41,093 nucleotides of DNA from Candidatus Proteinoplasmatales archaeon SG8-5 (lineage in GTDB: Archaea; Thermoplasmatota; Thermoplasmata; SG8-5), in assembly GCA_001595885.1 (NCBI GenBank), contig LSSH01000085.1, forward strand, positions 1-41,093, in the 5' to 3' direction. Below the pieces are notes generated by a model. The model saw only the letters and a list, made by a program, of their open reading frames with translations. It had not been told where the DNA came from and did no database searches. Shown here piece by piece: positions 1 to 8,121 of this stretch. Within the stretch, counting starts at the first letter, position 1, and each line of letters begins with the position of its first letter. Made by a program: the position numbers and the translations under genes.

Positions 1-1335
1 GATCGCATCGGCCTGCTCGTAGGCATATGACGCACCCTCCAGGTCGCCCTGCCTCTCGAGGAGTTCTCCCCGGCGCACCCAGGCCTTGTCGAAGTAGGGG
101 TTGAGCATCAGCGCGTTGCCCAGAGCGTCCATAGCCTCGTCCGGCCTTCCCAGCCAGTCCAGCACGTTGGCCTTGGCGAGCCAGGAATGGTCGTAGTTAG
201 GATTGAGCTCCAGGGATTGCGCTATCAGCTCCAGGCCCTCCTCCAACTCTCCCGTCCGGGCCAGGGCGTAGCCCTTTGCATACAGGGCATAATCGAAGTC
301 CGGCTTGAACTCCAGGGCCTTGTCGTGATATTCGAGCGATTCTTCGTGGCGACCCATCTTGTCCAGGGCGTTGCCGATGTTGTTCCAGGCTATCTCATAG
401 TCGGGGCACACCTCGATGGCCCACTCGAAATAGGGGATGGATTCCTCGTAGTTGCCGAGGTTGTAGTAGGCGTTGCCGATGTTGTTCCACAGGACCTCGT
501 CGCCCTTGTCTATCTCCAGCGCGGCCTTGTAGCACTCGATCGCTTCCTGCAATCGACCGGCGTTGTGGAGCGCGTATCCCTTGTTGTACCACCCCTGCTT
601 GAACTTCGGGTGTATCTCCAGGGCTGCTTCGTAGCACTTCACCGCTTCGTCATGAACGCCCAGCATGAACAACGCGAGCCCCTTGTTGCTCCAGGCCTCG
701 AAATGGCCCGGCTCCCTCTCCAGCACCCTGTCGAAGTACCCGAGAGCCTCGTTGTACTCTTCCATCGCGTAAAGGACGTTGCCCATGCCGCAGACGGCGT
801 TGAGGTTCTCAGGCTCTATGTCGAGCAGCCGCCCGTATGTTTCCAGTGCTTCTTCCGAGTCGCCGAGGGCCTGCATGAGCCGCGCCCTGGCCAGCAGCGC
901 CTTGGGATCTTCCTGATGTTGGTGTCCGACCCTTTCCACCAGCTTGAGGGCCTCCTTCCTGCGGCCGACGGAGATCAGGGCGATGGCCTTGTCGTAGTAG
1001 GCCACGTAATATTCCGGCTCGACCTTGAGGACGCGGTCGTACAGCTTCAGGGCCGCCTCGACCTCTCCGAGGTAGGTCAGCGAATTGGCCTTGTTGTACA
1101 ATGCCAGGGTGTATGCGGGGTCGATCTTCAGGGCCGCGTCATACATCTCCACTGCCTCCCCGTGCCTGCCCAGCGCGTCGAGAGCCACCCCGTAGTTATT
1201 GATGATTACGGCGTGGTCCGGATTCTTCTCGAGTGCCCTCTTGTAGAACCTCAGCGAATCCTTGAAGCGACCGCAGTTGGACAGGAGATTGGCCTTCAGG
1301 AAATCCTCGTCCTCGGGGCCCGGTGAACCGGCCAT
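1..1335 (-). CDS. TPR-repeat protein, 3' part beyond window
   Basis: An open frame on the minus strand begins at ATG 1335 and runs without a stop to the window edge (445 codons seen, C-terminus missing). The translation is a nearly unbroken series of 34-residue tetratricopeptide repeats; units such as WNNIGNAYYNLGNYEESIPY and YNKGYALHNAGRLQEAIECY show the W/Y-x2-G-x2-Y/L...A...P pattern. About a dozen repeats are present and no other domain or signal peptide is visible. Such proteins are protein-protein scaffolds; the partner cannot be read from sequence. A GAGGTG motif lies about ten bases ahead of the ATG. It follows the deacetylase-like gene by 30 bases and is probably its operon partner. 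A 379-codon plus-strand frame across it is only a shadow. Confidence 0.9.
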   Translation of the reverse strand, partial: MAGSPGPEDEDFLKANLLSNCGRFKDSLRFYKRALEKNPDHAVIINNYGVALDALGRHGEAVEMYDAALKIDPAYTLALYNKANSLTYLGEVEAALKLYDRVLKVEPEYYVAYYDKAIALISVGRRKEALKLVERVGHQHQEDPKALLARARLMQALGDSEEALETYGRLLDIEPENLNAVCGMGNVLYAMEEYNEALGYFDRVLEREPGHFEAWSNKGLALFMLGVHDEAVKCYEAALEIHPKFKQGWYNKGYALHNAGRLQEAIECYKAALEIDKGDEVLWNNIGNAYYNLGNYEESIPYFEWAIEVCPDYEIAWNNIGNALDKMGRHEESLEYHDKALEFKPDFDYALYAKGYALARTGELEEGLELIAQSLELNPNYDHSWLAKANVLDWLGRPDEAMDALGNALMLNPYFDKAWVRRGELLERQGDLEGASYAYEQADAI

Positions 1336-1365
1336 ACACCCAAATACACCTCATAGGCTAAAAAC

Positions 1366-2457
1366 CTACGCAGTTTTGAAATCATAATAATCGCTGAGGA
1401 GCTCTTCCAGCTCCCTAAGTTTCTCTTCCAGGAGGGTCCTGGTCTTGACCTCCCGCATCATCGATGTGCTCAGGCCGTTCAGGCTGTCGTCGTAGGGCGG
1501 CTTCTCGCCAAGCAGCGAGAACACCATCATGTGCGCGAGGTTGACATTCTCCGTTGTGTTGTACCCTCCCTCGATTGCCACGCTGAGCTTGCCCTTGTTC
1601 AGCTCCTTCAGGCGCCGGACGAACTCGTAATATCCGTTCCCGGTCAGCTGCAGGTTGCACTGGGTATCGGTGTAGTGTGAGTCGAAGCCCACCAGGCACA
1701 TGGTGAAATCGGGCTTGTATTGCTCATGAATGGGTTTCACAAGCTTCTCGAGCACATACAGGTATTCCTCGTCTCCCGAGTTCTCGGGCAATTCCATGTT
1801 AACGTTGTAGCCGCGGCCCTTGCCCCGACCGATCTGGTGGATGAACCCGTCATGCGGATAGAAGTCGTGCGGGTCCCTGTGCATTGATAGGTTGAGGACG
1901 GTCGGGTCCTCGTAGAATATCCTCATCGTGCCGTTGCCTGCGTGGGCGTCGATGTCGACTATCATTATCCTCTCGGCCAGTCCCTCGTCCAGGAGGACGC
2001 TCGATGCGATGGCCGCGTTGTTGAAGATGCAGTAGCCGCCGAAGGAATCCGTGCTGGCATGATGGCCTGGCGGGCGAACCAGTGCAAACGAGGTGTCAGC
2101 CTCTCCGCATGCGACCAGTTGCGAGGCTTTTATGACAGCCCCTACAGCCGATATTGCAGCCTTGAACGTATTCGGGGCAAGATAGGTGCTGTCACCGAGG
2201 AAGCCGCCCCCCCTCTCGCAATAATTCTTAACGAAATTTATGTACCCCTCGTCGTGAACCGTTCTCAGCTGGTCCTCAGTGGCTGGCGGGAAATCGGTCA
2301 CGAGGGTGCAATCTGGCCTTTCGAAGAGCCGGAGACGCCCCTCGAGGAAGTTCATGATCCTGATGAGCCTCGTGGGATTCTCAGGGCTTGACACCTCGGA
2401 CTTATGGACGATGTGGTTGGTGTTGTGTACTATCGCGCATTTTTTGATATCGGACAT
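1366..2457 (-). CDS. Histone deacetylase family zinc amidohydrolase
   Basis: This 363-residue protein belongs to the arginase/deacetylase fold family (HDAC, AcuC, acetylpolyamine amidohydrolase), which removes acetyl groups from lysine or polyamines. Visible motifs are RPPGHHA with the catalytic His pair (H132, H133), DIDAHAGNGT with zinc ligands D170 and H172, GFDSH with zinc ligand D259, and EGGYN with the transition-state Tyr299. The usual second His of the DxDxHHGNGT motif is Ala here (AHAGNGT); the zinc ligands are intact, so activity is still expected. The last 40 residues look like a charged helix or coiled coil. The gene starts nine bases after translin and is followed by a TPR protein. 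The substrate is unknown; an acetylated chromatin protein or a polyamine are both possible. Confidence 0.88.
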   Translation of the reverse strand: MSDIKKCAIVHNTNHIVHKSEVSSPENPTRLIRIMNFLEGRLRLFERPDCTLVTDFPPATEDQLRTVHDEGYINFVKNYCERGGGFLGDSTYLAPNTFKAAISAVGAVIKASQLVACGEADTSFALVRPPGHHASTDSFGGYCIFNNAAIASSVLLDEGLAERIMIVDIDAHAGNGTMRIFYEDPTVLNLSMHRDPHDFYPHDGFIHQIGRGKGRGYNVNMELPENSGDEEYLYVLEKLVKPIHEQYKPDFTMCLVGFDSHYTDTQCNLQLTGNGYYEFVRRLKELNKGKLSVAIEGGYNTTENVNLAHMMVFSLLGEKPPYDDSLNGLSTSMMREVKTRTLLEEKLRELEELLSDYYDFKTA

Positions 2458-2466
2458 GTCAACATC

Positions 2467-3069
2467 TCAGTTCTTCAGGTTCTTCTCCAGCGAATGGGTG
2501 CGTATGGCCACCGCCACTTCGCCCCGTGTCTTCTCCAGCACGCCCCTGGCAACGTCCTGCTTCCTCTTGATGGCAACGAGGGAGTTCGGGTAGTGGAAGC
2601 CCATCAGGAACTCGTAGAGGGATTCCATGGTCTCGAGGTATTCTGACGCGTCCTCCACCTCTCCCCTCCTGATATTGTCGAGGGCCTGGCGCCTCACCTC
2701 GCCGATCAGGTCGCCGATCCCTAGCAGATAAGCCTCGGGGGTGACGTTCAGGTCCTTCGGCGACGGGAGCGGCTGCTTCGACAGGATGGCACTGAACACC
2801 CTGGCCTCGGTGTACTCCTGCATCGCTGTTTCCACGAAACCCGCGTGCTTGATATCTGGAAAATCACGGGTGATGCCCACGAGCTTCTGAAGGCCATCGG
2901 TGGCTTCTGCCAGCATGTCGTCCACGTCCTTGCCTTTGTGTAGATCCCGAACCGCACTGCCGCACAACCGCGTTATGCCGCGGGAAGCCTTGAGGGCCAC
3001 CTCCCTGACCTCGTCCTTCTCATCCAGCTCGCTCTCGATCTGAGCGGCTATCTCTCCCAATCGCTCCAT
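2467..3069 (-). CDS. Translin family protein
   Basis: This 200-residue all-helical protein matches the archaeal translin family in length and in sequence features (EARVFSAIL, AYLLGIGDLIGEVRRQALD, SLYEFLMGFHYPNSLVAIKRKQDVARGVLEKTRG). Translin and TRAX form octameric barrels that bind or cut single-stranded nucleic acid; E-x4-E/D-type acidic positions that would mark a TRAX-like nuclease cannot be assigned by eye. The gene heads a minus-strand operon with the deacetylase-like and TPR genes. A TATA-like stretch near 3093-3103 would place transcription initiation within a few bases of the ATG at 3069, so the message may be nearly leaderless. Confidence 0.85.
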   Translation of the reverse strand: MERLGEIAAQIESELDEKDEVREVALKASRGITRLCGSAVRDLHKGKDVDDMLAEATDGLQKLVGITRDFPDIKHAGFVETAMQEYTEARVFSAILSKQPLPSPKDLNVTPEAYLLGIGDLIGEVRRQALDNIRRGEVEDASEYLETMESLYEFLMGFHYPNSLVAIKRKQDVARGVLEKTRGEVAVAIRTHSLEKNLKN

Positions 3070-3177
3070 CAGACACTGGATGTATATGTGAGTTAATATT
3101 CTTTGCCATTGAAATGAAAAAAAATTTAAGGTAGGGAAAAGGTTAAAGTATCGTACAGGATAAATGAGGATGAGAGC

Positions 3178-3729
3178 ATGGAGAAACAGGGCATTGCCTT
3201 CATTGCCGCGATCGTTGGGCTCGTCGTCATCGTTTCAGGGCTGTCATACCTATACATTGGCTCGGGACAGACGGGTTATGAGAACGGCAACGGTGTGGAC
3301 GACCCGAACGAGGGGCTTCAGCTGGCTCCCGTCTTCACACTGCCTCAGGTGGGCGGAGGGAATGTCATGTTGGCCGATTACTCTGGCAAGGTCCTTGTGC
3401 TCGATTTCATGGCTACTTGGTGCGGTCCGTGCGTCACCGAGATAGGACATCTCAAGGAGATCGACCAGAAATACGGCAGCGATGTGGCCATCGTTTCCAT
3501 TGACGTCGATAGGGACGAGGACGATGCCATCCTCCAGCCGTTCATCGCCCAGCATGGGATCACCTGGCCCGTGCTCAGGGACACCGGAGGTGTTTCCGCG
3601 GCATCGGGATACAGCGCCAGCAGCATTCCGACGCTCGTCATCGTTAACCAGGACGGTTATATCAAGGACAGGTTCGTCGGTGTGACTTCGGCATCGACCC
3701 TTGAAAGCGTGATCGATTCGATTTTATAG
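3178..3729 (+). CDS. Membrane-anchored TlpA-like thioredoxin
   Basis: The 183-residue product has an N-terminal hydrophobic helix (about residues 6-27) that should anchor it with the rest outside the cytoplasm, then an acidic linker and a thioredoxin fold. The active site is ATWCGPC (C82, C85), and the cis-proline loop is SSIPTLVIVN. It resembles the TlpA/ResA group of extracytoplasmic thiol-disulfide reductases; the substrate is not indicated by neighbours. An A/T-rich TATA-like box lies near 3120-3130 and a GGATGAG motif lies before the ATG. It is transcribed away from translin. Confidence 0.88.
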   Translation: MEKQGIAFIAAIVGLVVIVSGLSYLYIGSGQTGYENGNGVDDPNEGLQLAPVFTLPQVGGGNVMLADYSGKVLVLDFMATWCGPCVTEIGHLKEIDQKYGSDVAIVSIDVDRDEDDAILQPFIAQHGITWPVLRDTGGVSAASGYSASSIPTLVIVNQDGYIKDRFVGVTSASTLESVIDSIL

Positions 3730-3764
3730 AGAAAAGGCTTTTACCAGCAAGGGAATTTCACTGC

Positions 3765-4232
3765 GTGTACGTTCTAGACGCCACTGCACTGAGGACAGGA
3801 ATCGCCACCGACGGTTCACAGGAGTGGTTCACCACGCCTTCGGTACTCGAGGAGATCAGGCTGGGGAAGGTGGCCAGGGACCTGAGGATGCTGGAGGGCG
3901 TTCACCTGGTGGTCAAGGCCCCTAGGGAGGACTGCAGGGAGCGTATCCTGGAGGCCTCCGCGGTCACTGGGGATGATGAAAGGCTCTCGGTCACGGACAT
4001 CGATGTCCTGGCCCTGGCCTTGGAAATGAGCGCCACCGTGCTGTCTGACGATTATTCGATCCAGAACGTGGCCAAGAGACTGGGCTTGGAATATGCAGGC
4101 ACTGCGGAACCGGGCATCAGAGAGGTGTTCGACTGGACCTACAGGTGCACTGGCTGCGGACGCTTTTACGATGAGAGCTCAGGCTCATGCGAGATATGCG
4201 GTTCTGACCTCAAAATGGTCAGGAAGCGGTGA
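3765..4232 (+). CDS. nob1: NOB1-like PIN endonuclease with zinc ribbon
   Basis: The 155-residue protein starts at GTG 3765 and opens directly with the PIN-domain signature VYVLDATAL (first catalytic Asp at residue 5). Further acidic positions are in SVTDIDVLALAL and VLSDDYSIQNVAKRLGL. The C-terminus is a treble-clef zinc ribbon, RCTGCGRFY then SCEICGSDL, with four cysteines. This order, PIN then zinc ribbon, is that of archaeal NOB1, which cuts the 3' end of 16S rRNA during small-subunit maturation. There is little leader: a TATA-like ATTTTATAG overlaps the end of the preceding gene about 40 bases upstream. It ends exactly where the convergent DUF6015-like gene ends, with no base between the stop codons. 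Confidence 0.85.
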   Translation: MYVLDATALRTGIATDGSQEWFTTPSVLEEIRLGKVARDLRMLEGVHLVVKAPREDCRERILEASAVTGDDERLSVTDIDVLALALEMSATVLSDDYSIQNVAKRLGLEYAGTAEPGIREVFDWTYRCTGCGRFYDESSGSCEICGSDLKMVRKR

Positions 4233-4661
4233 TCACTCCTCTTCCTCTTCCTGAATGCGCCAGACGCCTTCTGGTATCTCTTCGTATATGGAGCGTATGT
4301 CCTCGTCCTGCTCGTCGTCGTAGGCCCCGCCCTTACCTGCCAGGTGCAATATCTTCTCCTTCTTGAACAGCCAGTAATGGATGCGCCACTCCCTTCCGTC
4401 GTAGAGTGTCGTCTCCTCCCTTTCGGTCGTCAGGAGGCCCGAGTCCTCGAGCATGTAGAACGCGTCCCTGTCCTCGGGCTCCAGGATGTTGTCGATAATC
4501 CTCTCGCTGTATCCGAAAAAGTTCATAACGTGCTGGGCCATCTGCCTGGCCTCGTCTTCGGGCATGCCCTTCCTGTCGATGCTGTTCCTGATAGCCTTCG
4601 TCAGGTCATTTACCGTGAGCGTTACAAATTCGCCTTGCTTCGTTTTCGTCATCAACGCCAT
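4233..4661 (-). CDS. DUF6015-like archaeal protein
   Basis: This is a 142-residue acidic protein from the ATG at 4661, chosen over an upstream in-frame start because GGCGATC precedes it at a suitable distance and the extra 18 residues look non-coding. The sequence has FVTLTVNDLTKAIRNSID and the pattern GMPEDEARQMAQHVMNFFGY, then a winged-helix-like part (FYMLEDSGLLTTEREETTLYDGREWRIHYW) and a poly-Glu tail. I associate it with the DUF6015 family of Thermoplasmata-type archaea, recalled rather than searched. The function is unknown; the layout suggests a DNA- or protein-binding adaptor. It converges on the NOB1 gene. Confidence 0.6.
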   Translation of the reverse strand: MALMTKTKQGEFVTLTVNDLTKAIRNSIDRKGMPEDEARQMAQHVMNFFGYSERIIDNILEPEDRDAFYMLEDSGLLTTEREETTLYDGREWRIHYWLFKKEKILHLAGKGGAYDDEQDEDIRSIYEEIPEGVWRIQEEEEE

Positions 4662-4784
4662 TTGATCGCCTTTTGTTTTGTGCCCACGCTCCGTGCTATG
4701 ACAACTAGTTTTCATACGTATAAATAACTTTCGTCATTTGGGTTGTGCAAAAGGGTTATCATTGCCTTCGTTGATGCGGGGTTG

Positions 4785-5954
4785 ATGACGGGGTTTGAGG
4801 AAGTTCCACAGCGGATAATTTCTGACTATTCCAAACTTGAGTTCGATTACGTGCCAGATACACTGGTCCACAGGGACGCGCAGATGAAACAGCTGACCTC
4901 GATCTTCTCCCCGGTCGTGGACGCCAATAGGAGCCAGAAAGTGTTCCTGACCGGTGGTGTCGGTTCGGGCAAATCCGCGCTCTCGAAGCGCTTTTGCCTC
5001 GATTTCAGGGACTGGGGCCGCGGCAAGGGTAAGAACATCGAGTTCGTTATTGTCAATTGCAGGTCCAGGAACACGCCCTCGGGCGTGCTCTTGAAGATAC
5101 TGGACAGGTTCCAACCAAACTTCCCGGACCGGGGATTCTCGACGACGGAGATGCTGGAGATTCTCCGAAAGCAGATCACCAGGGACAATGTATTCCTCGT
5201 TATCGTGCTGGACGAGGTCGACGTGCTGATAAAGAAATCAGGCTCCGACCTGCTTTACAGCCTGTCAAGATTTGACGATGAGAAGGTTTCAGAGCATAGG
5301 CACAGCCTATCCTTGATCCTGATATCCCAGCGGCAGATACACGATTTCCTGGACGCTGCCACGATATCGACCATCAAGCGGTCCAACCAGATCAGGTTCG
5401 ACAGGTATTCGAAGGATGAGCTCGGGGACATCGTGGGCCAGAGGGTGGACCTCGCCTTCTTTCCCGGAACCGTGGAGGATGACATCGTCGGTTTCATAGC
5501 CGGGATCGCGGCCGAGTTCGGCGATGCCAGATTTGCCATCGAGCTGTTGGAGAACTCGGGACGGATAGCCAATGAGGAGGGCGCGGAGCAGGTGATGCCG
5601 GAGCACGTGCGCACCGCGAAGGCGATGACATATTCGGTGGTGACGGAGAGCAAGATCGAGCCCCTTGAGAAGCACATGAAGCTCACCCTCCTCGCCGTTT
5701 CAAGGATAATCAGGAAGAAGACGAACGTTTCCACAGGTGAGGCAGAGGAGGCCTACGCACTCGTATGCGAGGAGTTCGGAGAGGAACCGAGGGCGCACAC
5801 GCGGTTCTGGGAGTACCTCAACTACCTGGGTGACGTGGGTCTCCTTGGCCTGAGCGCGTCCGGGAAGGGCAGGGTGGGAAAGACCACTTTGATCACTCTG
5901 CCAGACATCCCGGCAGGTATACTGGAGGAGAAGGTCCTTTCCCTATTGAAGTGA
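4785..5954 (+). CDS. Orc1/Cdc6-family replication initiator ATPase
   Basis: The 389-residue protein is an AAA+ ATPase of the archaeal Orc1/Cdc6 group: Walker A GGVGSGKS, Walker B VFLVIVLDEVDVLI, sensor-1-like SLILISQRQ, then the lid region and a C-terminal winged helix (about residues 300-389). The family binds origin repeats and loads the MCM helicase. A start at TTG 4743 is possible, but a TATA-like CGTATAAATA at 4717-4727 would begin the transcript near 4750, so ATG 4785 is preferred. Some archaeal initiator paralogues act elsewhere. I found no origin repeats in the short upstream gap, so this copy need not mark an origin. The OB-fold gene follows after six bases. Confidence 0.85.
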   Translation: MTGFEEVPQRIISDYSKLEFDYVPDTLVHRDAQMKQLTSIFSPVVDANRSQKVFLTGGVGSGKSALSKRFCLDFRDWGRGKGKNIEFVIVNCRSRNTPSGVLLKILDRFQPNFPDRGFSTTEMLEILRKQITRDNVFLVIVLDEVDVLIKKSGSDLLYSLSRFDDEKVSEHRHSLSLILISQRQIHDFLDAATISTIKRSNQIRFDRYSKDELGDIVGQRVDLAFFPGTVEDDIVGFIAGIAAEFGDARFAIELLENSGRIANEEGAEQVMPEHVRTAKAMTYSVVTESKIEPLEKHMKLTLLAVSRIIRKKTNVSTGEAEEAYALVCEEFGEEPRAHTRFWEYLNYLGDVGLLGLSASGKGRVGKTTLITLPDIPAGILEEKVLSLLK

Positions 5955-5960
5955 GGCCTT

Positions 5961-6662
5961 ATGTTGGACAACAAAAAACTCCTCATATTGCTGGTGACCG
6001 TCGCCCTGGTGGGCGTGCTCTCCTTGTTTCTGTATTCGAGCACCATCAAACCCACGGAGATGGCCATCAGCGGTATTGACGAGGGCATGGTCGGCAAGAT
6101 GGTGAAGACCTCAGGTACCGTCACCTACGCGAGGACTTTGGGCGACGGTTCCTTGTCCCTCATGCTGACCGAAATGCTTGCTGACTCTGGCATACGCGTC
6201 TATATTCCTTCCAGGGTGTCGGAGGACCTGACCGGCGTGATAATAACGCCGGGGGTCGAAATCGAGGTGGTCGGTGAGGTCGAGTTGTACGCCGATGAGG
6301 TCGAGATCTCGGTGACATCCGCTGAAGGCGTGACCGTTCTCTCTGGGTCCGTGAGTCCCGACTACGAGCTCTGGCAGGTCTTGGAATCGGTAGAGGTCCT
6401 CGAGCACATGAACCTGACCACTGAGGGAATAGCCTATGACGTCGACGTGATCGAGTCCTCTGGCAACCTCATCGGCACCAGCTTCGTGATTACCTCCAGG
6501 CATCAGAATGCCTCATACAGTCTCGACTGCATGTACTTTGATGCGGATCTGAGTCCCGCCATCGAGGATGGGGACCTGGTCAAGGTCACGGGTGTGCTCG
6601 AATTCTACATGAACAAGGGTTGCTGGCAATTGATCCTCAATGACATTGAGGTTGAGGATTAG
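5961..6662 (+). CDS. Membrane-anchored tandem OB-fold protein
   Basis: A 233-residue protein with one N-terminal transmembrane helix (residues 5-26) followed by two beta-rich segments. The first (about residues 43-125: GKMVKTSGTVTYARTLGDGS then VEVVGEVELYADEVEISVTS) looks like an OB-fold of the nucleic-acid-binding or CcmE-like kind. The second (about 140-233, ending LVKVTGVLEFYMNKGCWQLI) repeats the pattern. The soluble part should lie outside the cell if the helix is a signal anchor. It begins six bases after the Orc1/Cdc6 stop and is probably co-transcribed. The ligand is unknown. Confidence 0.65.
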   Translation: MLDNKKLLILLVTVALVGVLSLFLYSSTIKPTEMAISGIDEGMVGKMVKTSGTVTYARTLGDGSLSLMLTEMLADSGIRVYIPSRVSEDLTGVIITPGVEIEVVGEVELYADEVEISVTSAEGVTVLSGSVSPDYELWQVLESVEVLEHMNLTTEGIAYDVDVIESSGNLIGTSFVITSRHQNASYSLDCMYFDADLSPAIEDGDLVKVTGVLEFYMNKGCWQLILNDIEVED

Positions 6663-6699
6663 AACAAAACTTATTAACCGACTCAAACTTCTACAACCG

Positions 6700-7002
6700 A
6701 TGAGGATATTAAAGCAGAAGGTGTGGGTACATAAGAACGAGGTCGTCGAGAGCCTTACGGTGACCGAGGGAGGTAAAGTGAAGTTCTACAGCCACACCTA
6801 TATGGTCAAGGAAGGGGGAAGAGGCTGGGTGCCTTACGTGAAATGGGACAACTGGGACAGGCAGCCGCACGTCGACAAGTATGACAGCAGCGGGGCGCTG
6901 GTCGAGCAGAAGCACTGCCCGGAGAAATCGGCTGAGGAGGCTATCAAACTGGTTAAGATATTCAGGAAGAACCTGATGACGATGGACATCTCGCAGTTGT
7001 GA
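6700..7002 (+). CDS. Probable DUF6516-type toxin of a TA pair
   Basis: A 100-residue basic protein. ATG 6700 is chosen because a TATA-like AAACTTATTAA (about 6666-6676) sits about 25 bases upstream, implying a leaderless message. The core VPYVKWDNWDRQPHVDKYD followed by KHCPEKSAEEAI resembles the DUF6516 pattern of an aromatic-(x)-DN motif followed by spaced histidines. Members of that family are predicted toxins paired with HVO_A0114-type winged-helix proteins, which is just what follows after ten bases. The family call rests on pattern memory and partner identity; it could be another small nucleic-acid-acting protein. Confidence 0.5.
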   Translation: MRILKQKVWVHKNEVVESLTVTEGGKVKFYSHTYMVKEGGRGWVPYVKWDNWDRQPHVDKYDSSGALVEQKHCPEKSAEEAIKLVKIFRKNLMTMDISQL

Positions 7003-7012
7003 TGGTGTATGT

Positions 7013-7453
7013 ATGAAAATTAAAATTATCAAAAAGATCAACCAACAGGAAAAGAAGAATATCATAGAATCATGGAAGAAGAGGTACGGTTCAATGTCAT
7101 CTCTGCAACACAAGGTCGGCCTGTCAAAATGCTCATCGCCCGAGGATGTTAACACCTATATAACGTGGAAATACCTCGCATCGGGAGCTGAGATGGAGGA
7201 AACGGTAACCTTCGTGAATGCCGACATCTTCGACGTCTTTTCCCCTAAAAGGGGCGAGATACTCGAGTACTTGGCCAACAACGAGGTTTCCTCGATCCGC
7301 GAGTTAGCGACCAAGCTCAGGCGTAATTATAAGAACGTGTACGATGACCTGAAAGCGCTGAATAAGTTCGAGTTGGTCGAGCTCAGGGTGGTGGGCCGAG
7401 CCCTAAAACCCTGTTCTTCCGCCTCTGCCGTAGAGGTGATATTGGAAGAATGA
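7013..7453 (+). CDS. HVO_A0114-like winged-helix DNA-binding protein (putative antitoxin)
   Basis: This 146-residue protein has a lysine-rich N-terminus and a C-terminal winged helix: IFDVFSPKRGEILEYLANNE, then SIRELATKLRRNYKNVYDDL and a wing ending in LVELRVVGR. The S-x-R-E-L-A-x-x-L-x-R-N/D-x-K-x-V-x-x-D-L signature is typical of HVO_A0114-type regulators that pair with DUF6516 toxins. It lies ten bases after the putative toxin, so the pair is toxin first. Antitoxins of this kind usually repress their own promoter. Two near-identical 18-base elements just downstream (7453-7470, 7500-7517) could instead be its target at the next operon. Confidence 0.6.
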   Translation: MKIKIIKKINQQEKKNIIESWKKRYGSMSSLQHKVGLSKCSSPEDVNTYITWKYLASGAEMEETVTFVNADIFDVFSPKRGEILEYLANNEVSSIRELATKLRRNYKNVYDDLKALNKFELVELRVVGRALKPCSSASAVEVILEE

Positions 7454-7517
7454 TTACCTTTTATACCATAATAACTGATGTAACATACTGGCTTCGTAGT
7501 TTACTTTTTATACCATA
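7453..7517 (+). repeat. Two 18-bp direct repeats upstream of the KaiC/V4R operon
   Basis: ATTACCTTTTATACCATA at 7453-7470 and TTTACTTTTTATACCATA at 7500-7517 match at 16 of 18 positions; the last 12 bases are identical. The centre-to-centre distance is 47 bases. The first copy overlaps the last base of the winged-helix gene's stop codon. They may be operators or upstream promoter elements; both contain a TATA-like core. Confidence 0.6.
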
Positions 7518-7554
7518 TAGTTTTGAAAGGCCCAAAAAGCGCTTAATTCTGCGA

Positions 7555-7601
7555 AATTTATTTAAATAGGTACAGTATTTACTTGTTTAGAAGGAAAGGG
7601 C
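7555..7601 (+). promoter_or_regulatory. Promoter and RBS of the KaiC/V4R operon
   Basis: AAATTTATTTAAATAGG (about 7554-7570) is a good archaeal TATA box candidate, predicting initiation near 7590. AGGAAAGGG immediately before the ATG at 7602 can serve as ribosome binding site. The operon genes that follow are separated by 1-15 bases, so this is probably the main promoter for 7602-14820. Confidence 0.55.
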
Positions 7602-8120
7602 ATGAAAGCGCGTAAGTACGAGAATGTTGAATTTGTTATCAATCACTCAACGGACGAGATGAAGCTGAGCCTTGTTTGGAAGAAGGGCGGCCTTTACCTT
7701 TCACTGTCGGGCCTGTTCCTCACCGACGGGAACACGTGGTACGAGCTTCCGGTGAAGGAATTGGAGAATATCACGGTGGTGAGCGATACGCCGCCGAAGA
7801 TACGCCTCAAGATACCGCAGCTCGACATCATGATATCAGGAGAGAGGGCCGAGAAGCTGCTTGCACTGCGGCACTTCCTTCTGCCGTACATATCCGGTGA
7901 CGAACCGGACAGCGAGCTGAAGGCTCTCCTTCGCTTCTGGGGGATAGGAATAAAGGACGCGCCCATACTCTCAAAGTTGTTGAAAATCGATGAGGAGACT
8001 ATCGAGAAGCTGATTACCGAATCCAAGGACAGGGGTTACATAGACGGTAACGGAGAGATCACACCTGCCGGGAACAGGATGTTCTCGGACGAGGTCAACA
8101 TGGTGGGAGGGGAAGGCTAG
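7602..8120 (+). CDS. CheF-like protein: PH-like domain plus winged helix
   Basis: A 172-residue protein whose first 95 residues form a beta-rich PH-like unit (LSGLFLTDGNTWYELPVKEL, then KIRLKIPQLDIMISGERAEK) and whose C-terminal part (about residues 103-160) is a helical/winged-helix unit with LLKIDEETIEKLITESKDRG and ITPAGNRMF. This order recalls archaeal CheF, which couples the chemotaxis proteins to the archaellum, but it is much shorter than usual CheF and no che or archaellum gene is nearby. It is the first gene of the seven-gene operon and ends one base before the V4R gene. A role as adaptor between a sensor and the KaiC-like ATPase is inference. Confidence 0.45.
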   Translation: MKARKYENVEFVINHSTDEMKLSLVWKKGGLYLSLSGLFLTDGNTWYELPVKELENITVVSDTPPKIRLKIPQLDIMISGERAEKLLALRHFLLPYISGDEPDSELKALLRFWGIGIKDAPILSKLLKIDEETIEKLITESKDRGYIDGNGEITPAGNRMFSDEVNMVGGEG

Positions 8121-8121
8121 G

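Noticed and set aside
187-1326. Long plus-strand open frame of about 380 codons
   Set aside because: It is antisense to an uninterrupted series of TPR repeats on the minus strand; its own translation has no recognisable domain.
4662-4784. Replication origin beside orc1/cdc6
   Set aside because: No origin-recognition-box-like repeats or long A/T-rich unwinding element are visible in this short gap; only a TATA-like box is present.
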